Positions 7,421-12,193 of a DNA stretch of 12,193 nucleotides are shown in pieces; the stretch's first letter is position 1, and every line of letters starts with the position of its first letter. The DNA is taken from NCBI GenBank assembly GCA_002395905.1, contig DGVK01000105.1, positions 2,946 through 15,138 of the forward strand, in the 5' to 3' direction. The translations under genes were made by a program, and so were the position numbers. The stretch comes from Verrucomicrobia bacterium UBA4286. GTDB taxonomy: Bacteria; Verrucomicrobiota; Kiritimatiellia; RFP12; UBA1067. The notes under the pieces were generated by a model. It was not told the origin of the DNA. It did not search any database and was given only the letters and a program-made list of their open reading frames with translations.

Positions 7421-8011
7421 TTACCTTCGCGGAGGCGAATCGCGGAATACCGTCACCATGATCTTCTCGGCCGTAAGGCCCTCGATCGAATTCTTTACGA
7501 GTCCTTTTATCGAAGGAATCGCATCTGTGATGTCGGCATCCCACCGCGAGCGTATCGCGACTGCGGCCGACGATGGCAGCGCGTGCCGCGCGAACGGATC
7601 GTTCTCCGGCAGGACGATGTGGACTCGGGCGTCGACCACGCCGTCGATCGCCGAAATCGTTTTCGCCAGATCCTGCGCAAGCGCGTCCATGAAGCGTATC
7701 CGCTCCTCGCTCGGCGAAGAGATCATGCCTGTCTTCTTGAACACCTCGCCGATTCCCTGATGAGGATTGCGCGGCAGCCCCCGGCGCTCCAGCAGGTTTA
7801 CCGCCTCGGCGAAACGGGACTCCACGACCGACACGTTCCATGTGCCCTCTTCGCCGGGGGACTTGTGGCATCCTATGCCGGCGTCGATAAGAGCCGCCAT
7901 GACCAGATTGGCCTGGCGCTCCTCCAGAGACGAGTGCAGTGTAGTCTCTTTGTCGCATCCGGCGAGCAGAAGCGCAATTGCGGCAAGAGCGGTGAATTGA
8001 GGCCGTATCAT
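7421..8011 (-). CDS. sctJ: SctJ, inner-membrane ring lipoprotein
   Basis: Inner component of the inner-membrane ring (YscJ/PrgK/EscJ, related to FliF), 196 residues. The N-terminus is a lipoprotein signal with lipobox LLAGC; Cys19 would be acylated. Ring-building domain 1 is about 22-78, with the family motif ERQANLVMAALIDAGI (31-46) and EAVNLLERRGLPR (69-81). Domain 2 is about 105-190, with LAQDLAKTISAIDGVVDARV (111-130) and VHIVLPE (130-136). The protein stops right after domain 2 with DSPPRR, so the C-terminal membrane helix seen in YscJ and PrgK is absent; EscJ is a known short type. The start at 8011 has GGGAGGGAG just upstream. It follows sctI by 16 bases and precedes the next gene by 3. 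Confidence 0.95.
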   Translation of the reverse strand: MIRPQFTALAAIALLLAGCDKETTLHSSLEERQANLVMAALIDAGIGCHKSPGEEGTWNVSVVESRFAEAVNLLERRGLPRNPHQGIGEVFKKTGMISSPSEERIRFMDALAQDLAKTISAIDGVVDARVHIVLPENDPFARHALPSSAAVAIRSRWDADITDAIPSIKGLVKNSIEGLTAEKIMVTVFRDSPPRR

Positions 8012-8027
8012 ATTCTCCCTCCCGAAA

Positions 8028-8408
8028 TCATTGATTCTTGATCAGCGTCTGAATCGCATTCGATGACTTGTCGGCGACTTTCGTCACGACCTCCTGCTGG
8101 AACGCGAGATTCATCACCTCGTATTGCAGCTCCACCATCTGCACAGCCGCGACATTGCCCCTGCCGTTCAGTTCGGCCAGCGCGCGTATGCGATGGATGA
8201 TCCCCTGGTTGTTCGCACGGGCCGAACGCCATGACGCCGCGACCTCCGACGCGAACGGAACCGGCTCTGCGGCCATCGCCGCCTGGAACCGGTTGACCGC
8301 CGACGGATCGGCGACCGCCGTCGCGGCCTGCGTGCCGGCCGTCTGGTTGAACTGCATCGCGTTGGCGCCGGTCGCCCGGATTGCCTCGATCATAATGGGG
8401 TCTGTCAT
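8028..8408 (-). CDS. sctI: SctI, T3SS inner rod protein
   Basis: Inner rod/adaptor subunit (YscI/PrgJ/EscI family), 126 residues, secreted early and assembled beneath the needle. The N-terminal part is Ala/Thr-rich and disordered, with the family-like DPSAVNRFQAAM at 34-45. The conserved C-terminal helix runs from about 86 (VQMVELQYEVMNLAFQQEVV) to TLIKNQ at the end, like the needle-type polymerisation helix. ATG at 8408 overlaps the sctG stop as ATGA and has AAGGA upstream. Its place directly before sctJ is the usual I-J order in Ysc, SPI-1 and chlamydial clusters. Confidence 0.88.
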   Translation of the reverse strand: MTDPIMIEAIRATGANAMQFNQTAGTQAATAVADPSAVNRFQAAMAAEPVPFASEVAASWRSARANNQGIIHRIRALAELNGRGNVAAVQMVELQYEVMNLAFQQEVVTKVADKSSNAIQTLIKNQ

Positions 8409-8773
8409 TTCATCAAGTCCTTTGCAAGTTGAACCGCCGCAGGATCTGATTCATCCGCAACAGCCTCGGAGAGCGAAACCATCGCCTCGCTCCTCCGGTC
8501 CATCCGCAAAAGCGCCATCCCTCTGAACGCCTTGAGCATGGCAGACTGCGGGAAGCGCGGCAGAGCCTCGCGATCGATGAATTCAACCGCGCCCGTAAAG
8601 TCCATCATGCTGATGAAAAGGATGGCGTTCGCCACAGCGACGGACGCCTCCTTGGGGCGAAACCGCCCCAGCACGGCGAGTATTTTCGCCGCGGACTGGA
8701 AGCGGTTCTGCCCTGTCGCCATCAAAGCGACGTTCAACAAGAGCCGTGCCTCTTCTGCGGTTATGTCAAGCAT
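8405..8773 (-). CDS. sctG: SctG-like TPR needle chaperone (YscG family)
   Basis: A 122-residue all-helical protein with TPR-like repeats (helix pairs near 7-36, 41-66 and 74-105; for example GRFRPKEASVAVANAILFIS and LKAFRGMALLRMDRRSEAM). YscG/PscG proteins are three-repeat TPR chaperones of about 115 residues that bind the C-terminal helix of the needle subunit together with YscE. Position immediately after sctF, overlapping it by one base, matches yscF-yscG. The ribosome site is weak (CAGG 2 bases before ATG), so translation probably depends on coupling to sctF. Other T3SS TPR chaperones (SycD or YscY type) are possible from fold alone; the neighbourhood decides. Confidence 0.8.
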   Translation of the reverse strand: MLDITAEEARLLLNVALMATGQNRFQSAAKILAVLGRFRPKEASVAVANAILFISMMDFTGAVEFIDREALPRFPQSAMLKAFRGMALLRMDRRSEAMVSLSEAVADESDPAAVQLAKDLMK

Positions 8774-9093
8774 TACCTGAAGTTGGAGGCGATCGAGTTC
8801 AGCGCGTCACCCATGTTCTTGTTGATGTTGGTCATCGTCGTGAGAGCAAGGTTCCACTGCTGCAGGTCGTACTGCAGCTGCTGGAGGTTCGCCTGCACGT
8901 CCGGATGCTTCTGGTAGTTTTCAAGCGACTCTTTCAGCTTGTCCTCCATGTGATTCGCCGCGTTGATAAGCGCATTGTAAACCGCGTCGGTATGTATGTT
9001 CTCCGCCGCTGTTCCGCTTTCGACGCGATACATATCCGTCGAATACGTCTGCAACGCGGGAACGCCTGTCGCCTGTGGTACTGTTGCTGCCAT
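8773..9093 (-). CDS. sctF: SctF, T3SS needle subunit
   Basis: Small secreted protein (106 residues) that polymerises into the extracellular needle (YscF/MxiH/PrgI family). The C-terminal half is the classic needle pattern: a helix ending in YQKHPDVQ (60-67, the Pro-containing turn), then a Gln-rich amphipathic helix with LQYDLQQWNLAL (73-84) and a terminal helix ending IASNF. There is no cleavable signal, as expected for a T3SS substrate. It is longer than the usual 80-87 residues because of a Thr/Ala/Ser-rich N-terminus of about 25 residues; a start at Met21 would give 86, but the strong ribosome site at 9100-9104 supports the long form. It is followed by sctG with a one-base stop/start overlap (TAATG). 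Confidence 0.9.
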   Translation of the reverse strand: MAATVPQATGVPALQTYSTDMYRVESGTAAENIHTDAVYNALINAANHMEDKLKESLENYQKHPDVQANLQQLQYDLQQWNLALTTMTNINKNMGDALNSIASNFR

Positions 9094-9099
9094 TTTATT

Positions 9100-9104
9100 C
9101 TCCT
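9100..9104 (-). promoter_or_regulatory. Ribosome binding site of sctF
   Basis: AGGAG lies 6 bases before the sctF ATG, within an unstructured A-rich stretch (CAAAAACCAAAAAAGG). This is one of the best-placed ribosome sites in the block and the only one lying in non-coding DNA, which fits a subunit needed in many copies. It also fixes the sctF start at 9093. Confidence 0.75.
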
Positions 9105-9122
9105 TTTTTGGTTTTTGTTGAA

Positions 9123-9149
9123 CGCCGCCTTCCGGCTGCGCTTTCGCGC
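9123..9149 (-). promoter_or_regulatory. Two small GNRA-loop hairpins in the sctE-sctF gap
   Basis: On the minus strand, GCGC-GAAA-GCGC (9149-9138) is followed at once by GCC-GGAA-GGC (9136-9127). Both stems close on GNRA tetraloops. An alternative fold pairs CGC with GCG around the second stem (9141-9123, with one A-G mismatch). They sit in the only intergenic gap above 50 bases in the operon, between the sctE stop and the sctF ribosome site. There is no U-run after them; the following bases are A-rich, so they are not an intrinsic terminator. A role in mRNA stability or processing that raises needle output is inference. Confidence 0.4.
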
Positions 9150-9150
9150 C

Positions 9151-9387
9151 TCATCCATCCACGCGGACGGTAAGCCGCAAAATCTTTCTTGCGAGGGTGT
9201 TGGCCTCCCTCAACGCCTCCACCTTCGGATAGTCATCCGGTGGCAGACCTTCTTTCAACGCAGATGCGATCCGCCGCTCAAGCGCGGCGAGGACTGCGTC
9301 ATAGCGAGCCAGGGCCTCGTTCCGCTCAGGCCCGGCCAGATCCTTTTCAATCTGCAGAAGTCTCAGAGGTTCCTTCACGGCTTCCAT
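9151..9387 (-). CDS. sctE: SctE-like needle co-chaperone (YscE family)
   Basis: Small 78-residue, almost wholly helical protein. Two predicted helices (about 4-46 and 54-73) are joined by GLPPDDYP, the helical-hairpin layout of YscE/PscE. In Ysc systems YscE and the TPR protein YscG together hold the needle subunit YscF as a soluble monomer in the cytosol. The gene lies in the Ysc order D-E-F-G, which is the strongest support. I chose ATG at 9387 rather than the longer frame from 9531. It has an AGGAAGG ribosome site about 5 bases upstream, overlaps sctD by 13 bases, and the extra 48 residues of the long form lie inside sctD and look like out-of-frame translation (Arg-rich, low order). A generic small coiled-coil protein cannot be fully excluded. 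Confidence 0.75.
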   Translation of the reverse strand: MEAVKEPLRLLQIEKDLAGPERNEALARYDAVLAALERRIASALKEGLPPDDYPKVEALREANTLARKILRLTVRVDG

Positions 9388-10598
9388 GTGAACCTTCCTG
9401 TTGAATTTGTAAGCGTGACGGAGTCCGCCTCGATCTTGAGAATCACGCTGTCGCCGAAAGCCGCCCCCTCGAGAAGGCGGGCGCCGTTCTTCATCACGAG
9501 ACAGGGATAGGGCGTCGTCAGGATTCCGCAAACCGGCATTGAAGCCCCGGCCTTCGCCGTCGATTTCGCCACAGCCCGCACGGCGGACGGCGCATACGGC
9601 GACTCGGCGGCGGCGGTCTCCTGCACCGCAGCCGGCGAAACGCCCGGATCTATCACAACGCCCGACACGTCGACATGTCTGAGTTTCGGCATGTCCGCAT
9701 TTAGAGCATCGACAACGCGCTTGAGCCAGAACGGCGAATTCGAAGCCCCGGCAAGCGCCACAACCCTGTTGGTCGCGGCCACGACCTTCAACGCCCCCTC
9801 GGTTAGAGTGAAAAGCGCGTCTTCCGCCGCCGTGTGCAGAGATTCGTCGTCTGTGAGATCAAGTTCAACCCCAGGCTGGGCATCATACGCCTCGGCTGTC
9901 GCGGACAGGCGCTCGCGGCGGGTCCTCAGATTGCCGTACAACCTGTCATCACCGTCGTTTTTCTCTAAAGTCAAACCGTATTTCGCCGCTATATCGGAAA
10001 GATCGACGGCACGGACGGTCGCCGCCGCCGCATCGGACGACGCCATCTTACCGACGATGAAGCTCCATCCCCTGGCGGCGTACGGCCGGGCCTTTTCCAC
10101 ATACGGGCTTGCCTTGTCGCGGAAGAACCAGCCCAGCACGGCCAAAGCGATCAGCACGAGAACGATTGCGGCAAAGCAGCCGAGGCATCCGCCGCGACGT
10201 TTGTTTCCGCTCGGCGCGGCGGCCTGCGTTTCTGCTTCGCCGCGGCGCACGTCGTCCTCGCCTGCCGCGGATTCCGCCGCCTTCCCGTCGCAGTCCGGCA
10301 GGTCGCGCCCCTTGGCCTCGGCCTGCGGCCAGACGAGATCACCCCACGGCGAATCTGCAGGACCGACAGCCAGCGACGTCGCGCCGAAAGTCTTCACCTG
10401 CAGAGGCTCCAGAGGCTCGCCGCCGACAGTCACGCCGTCGGCGCCGGCTGCGATGGTAACAGGCTCTTCCGGGAGAGTCGTATCTGCAAGCACTATGTCA
10501 CACGAGTCATTCTTGCCGAAAGTGACAGCGACGCCTTCCACGAGCGCTATCTCTGCGCCCTTGTTGGGTCCTTCTACTATCTTGAGCAGGAAATTCAC
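9375..10598 (-). CDS. sctD: SctD, inner-membrane ring protein with FHA-like domain
   Basis: Outer component of the inner-membrane ring of the injectisome (YscD/PrgH/CdsD type), 407 residues. Residues 1-90 look like a degenerate FHA fold (FGKNDSCDIVLADTTLPEEP at 27-46) that should contact SctK/SctQ in the cytosol. An acidic, Ala-rich linker (91-133) leads to KRR and one membrane helix at about 138-158. The periplasmic part holds ring-building-type segments (about 198-315), an Ala/Pro/Ser-rich linker and a small C-terminal beta domain (355-407, with NGARLLEGAAFGDSV) typical of this family's end. The start is GTG at 10598, supported by a GGGGAG ribosome site 9 bases upstream and by a GTGA overlap with sctV. 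The end overlaps sctE by 13 bases. Identification rests on architecture and position, since sequence conservation in this family is low. Confidence 0.88.
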   Translation of the reverse strand: MNFLLKIVEGPNKGAEIALVEGVAVTFGKNDSCDIVLADTTLPEEPVTIAAGADGVTVGGEPLEPLQVKTFGATSLAVGPADSPWGDLVWPQAEAKGRDLPDCDGKAAESAAGEDDVRRGEAETQAAAPSGNKRRGGCLGCFAAIVLVLIALAVLGWFFRDKASPYVEKARPYAARGWSFIVGKMASSDAAAATVRAVDLSDIAAKYGLTLEKNDGDDRLYGNLRTRRERLSATAEAYDAQPGVELDLTDDESLHTAAEDALFTLTEGALKVVAATNRVVALAGASNSPFWLKRVVDALNADMPKLRHVDVSGVVIDPGVSPAAVQETAAAESPYAPSAVRAVAKSTAKAGASMPVCGILTTPYPCLVMKNGARLLEGAAFGDSVILKIEADSVTLTNSTGRFTWKP

Positions 10599-12193
10599 AG
10601 TTTAAGTCTCCCCAGCGGCTGTATGTTTATCTCTGCGCTTAACTCCTGGAAAGAAAGGACCGGCAGTTCGTAGTAGTCCTTCTCTATCATCTTGCGGAAG
10701 TAGCGGCGGATGTCCACCGAAACGATGACAACCGGCTTCTGCGGAATCTTTGCGAGGTCGCCGATGGTGCGCTTCACAACGGCAAGGATTGAACGCACCG
10801 TCGCAGGATCCATCGCCAGGTAGCTGCCGCCGGACGTCTGACGCACCGACTTCCGAATCTTCTCTTCGAGCGACGGGTCGAGCAGGTACGCCGCCACTAT
10901 GTTCTGCCCGCCGGAGAACTTGTAGGAAATATAGCGCGACAGGGCCGCGCGAACATACTCCACAAGAAGGACGGAATCCTTCTCCTTCTGGCCCCATTCG
11001 ATAAGCGTCTGCGTTATGCGCTTGAGGTCGCGGATCGAAATCCCCTCCTGCACAAGGCGCTGAAGGACATCGGTGATCTTCTGAAGCGGCAGCACGCGCT
11101 GAACCTCCTTCACAAGTTCGGGAGCCTCCTTCTCCATGTGATCGAAAAGGATGCGGGTCTCCTGCAGCGAAAGGAATTCGTGCGAGTAGCGCCTGAGCAC
11201 GCTTGAGAGGTGGTATGTAAGAACGCCGCCGTTGTCGAGCGAGCGTATCCCGCTCTCGTCAAGACGAGGCTTGTCCTCCTCCTTGACCCAGCATGTCTCG
11301 TGGCCGGCGAGGAACGCCTTGCCCGTCTCATACGAAATTCCCGTCGCGGCGAGATTCTCCGGCTCTTCGAGAGCGAACACGAACCCTTTGCGCAGAGCGC
11401 CCTCGGAGACCGGGACTTCGTTGACCAGAAGGCGGTATCTGCCGTCGTGGAGCGACGGGTTGAGCGAAAGATTGATGCCTGGGAAAGGCACGCCGAGGTC
11501 GTGATACAAAGCGCGCCGCACCGCCATTATCTGGTCGTTCAACGCTTCATATGAAAGCGCGCCGCGTATATCCGCGTCGATGTCGACCGTAAGAGGCGTG
11601 ACCATCGAGAAGTCGTCGCCGTCCTTCTTCTTCGGGCGCGGCGCACTGCCTTCGGACGGCGCGGCCGCCGCCAGAGGATCCTCGGCCTGCGCAGCACGCG
11701 CGGCGGCGAGCTTCGCCTTGGCTTTAAGGCTCCAGCCGACAAGCGCGACGAACGCCGCAAGCCCGAATATCTGGATTTTCGGGAAGCCGGGGATGAGACC
11801 GATGGCGACGAGCATCACCGCGCCGAGCATGATCGCCTTGGGCTGGGCGAAGAACTGGTCGATGATGTCCTGGCCGAGCGGCTTGTTGTCGACATCTCCC
11901 ACGCGCGTCACGATCACGCCTGAAGTTATCGAAACGAGAAGCGCGGGGATCTGCGAAACCAGTCCGTCGCCGATCGTGAGAATACCGTACTTAGTGACGG
12001 CCCAGCTCACCTCCTTGCCGTTCATGAACACGCCGACGCAGATGCCGCCGACGATGTTTATCGCGGTCATGATGAGCCCCGCGATCGCGTCGCCCTTGAC
12101 GAACTTCATCGCGCCGTCCATCGCGCCGTAGAGCTGGCTTTCCTTGGCGAGTTCCGTGCGGCGCTGCTTGGCCGTCTCCTGGTCGATCGCGCC
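10595..12193 (-). CDS. sctV: SctV, T3SS export gate major protein (5' end cut by window edge)
   Basis: FHIPEP-family inner-membrane export gate protein (YscV/LcrD/FlhA relatives); its cytosolic part forms a nonameric ring that receives substrates and chaperones. The frame is open to the window edge, so about 532 residues are visible and roughly 150-170 N-terminal residues with the first membrane helices are missing. The visible start carries the family signature ESQLYGAMDGAMKFVKGDAI, followed by hydrophobic segments beginning GLIMTAINIVGG, YGILTIGDGLV and AIMLGAVMLVA. A charged linker (about 12 kDa into the visible part, PRPKKKDGDD) leads to the large cytosolic domain. The stop TGA overlaps the sctD GTG start by 4 bases (GTGA). 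Flagellar FlhA is excluded by the injectisome-only neighbours (needle, rod, SctJ lipoprotein). Confidence 0.96.
   Translation of the reverse strand, partial: GAIDQETAKQRRTELAKESQLYGAMDGAMKFVKGDAIAGLIMTAINIVGGICVGVFMNGKEVSWAVTKYGILTIGDGLVSQIPALLVSITSGVIVTRVGDVDNKPLGQDIIDQFFAQPKAIMLGAVMLVAIGLIPGFPKIQIFGLAAFVALVGWSLKAKAKLAAARAAQAEDPLAAAAPSEGSAPRPKKKDGDDFSMVTPLTVDIDADIRGALSYEALNDQIMAVRRALYHDLGVPFPGINLSLNPSLHDGRYRLLVNEVPVSEGALRKGFVFALEEPENLAATGISYETGKAFLAGHETCWVKEEDKPRLDESGIRSLDNGGVLTYHLSSVLRRYSHEFLSLQETRILFDHMEKEAPELVKEVQRVLPLQKITDVLQRLVQEGISIRDLKRITQTLIEWGQKEKDSVLLVEYVRAALSRYISYKFSGGQNIVAAYLLDPSLEEKIRKSVRQTSGGSYLAMDPATVRSILAVVKRTIGDLAKIPQKPVVIVSVDIRRYFRKMIEKDYYELPVLSFQELSAEINIQPLGRLKL

Noticed and set aside
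9123..9149. Intrinsic terminator between sctE and sctF
   Set aside because: Stems are only 3-4 base pairs and are followed by A-rich, not T-rich, sequence on the coding strand.
9151..9531. Longer SctE start at 9531
   Set aside because: The extra 48 residues lie within sctD in another frame, are Arg-rich and disordered, and ATG at 9387 has a good ribosome site and family-like length.
1081..12193. Flagellar export operon (FlhA, FlhB, FliP, FliQ, FliR, FliI, FliH)
   Set aside because: The presence of an SctJ lipoprotein instead of FliF, plus needle, rod, SctD and SctK genes, identifies an injectisome.
1..12193. CRISPR arrays, tRNA or rRNA genes, insertion sequences, long repeats
   Set aside because: None was seen; apart from about 150 bases in small gaps the window is filled by minus-strand coding sequence.

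Overview
This window is a single-direction gene block on the minus strand that encodes the core of a non-flagellar (injectisome) type III secretion system (T3SS). Read from high to low coordinates the order is sctV (5' end outside the window) - sctD - sctE - sctF - sctG - sctI - sctJ - a YscY-like gene - sctK - sctL - sctN - ECF-type sigma factor B - sctR - sctS - sctT - sctU - ECF-type sigma factor A - exported protein of unknown function (3' end outside the window). The plus strand holds only shadow reading frames.

The organism is a Gram-negative (diderm) bacterium with fairly GC-rich DNA. The D-E-F-G-I-J-K-L-N and R-S-T-U order, the YscE/YscG-type needle chaperones and the YscY-like protein point to the Ysc/chlamydial side of the injectisome families. 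A Planctomycetes-Verrucomicrobia-Chlamydiae/Lentisphaerae-type host is my guess; nothing here fixes the taxon.

The proteins fit together as one machine. SctV, R, S, T and U form the inner-membrane export gate and substrate switch. SctD and SctJ form the inner-membrane rings. SctI is the inner rod and SctF the needle, with SctE and SctG as cytosolic needle chaperones. SctK, SctL and SctN form the sorting platform and ATPase. The YscY-like protein would be a chaperone for an early substrate. Nearly every gene overlaps the next by 1-13 bases or is separated by only a few, so the block behaves as one translationally coupled operon. The one real internal gap (9094-9150) lies before the needle gene and contains two small GNRA-loop hairpins and a strong ribosome binding site.

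The unusual part is regulatory. Two paralogous ECF-type sigma factors sit inside the structural operon, each coupled by an ATGA overlap to an export gene: one to the ATPase sctN, the other to the switch protein sctU. The first occupies the interval where Ysc-type clusters carry sctO, sctP and sctQ, which are absent here. Right after the second sigma gene there is a convincing sigma70-type extended -10 promoter whose predicted start is the A of the next gene's ATG, so that gene is probably read from a leaderless mRNA. Genes not seen in the window and expected elsewhere: sctC, sctO, sctP, sctQ, sctW, an SctX partner, translocators and effectors.
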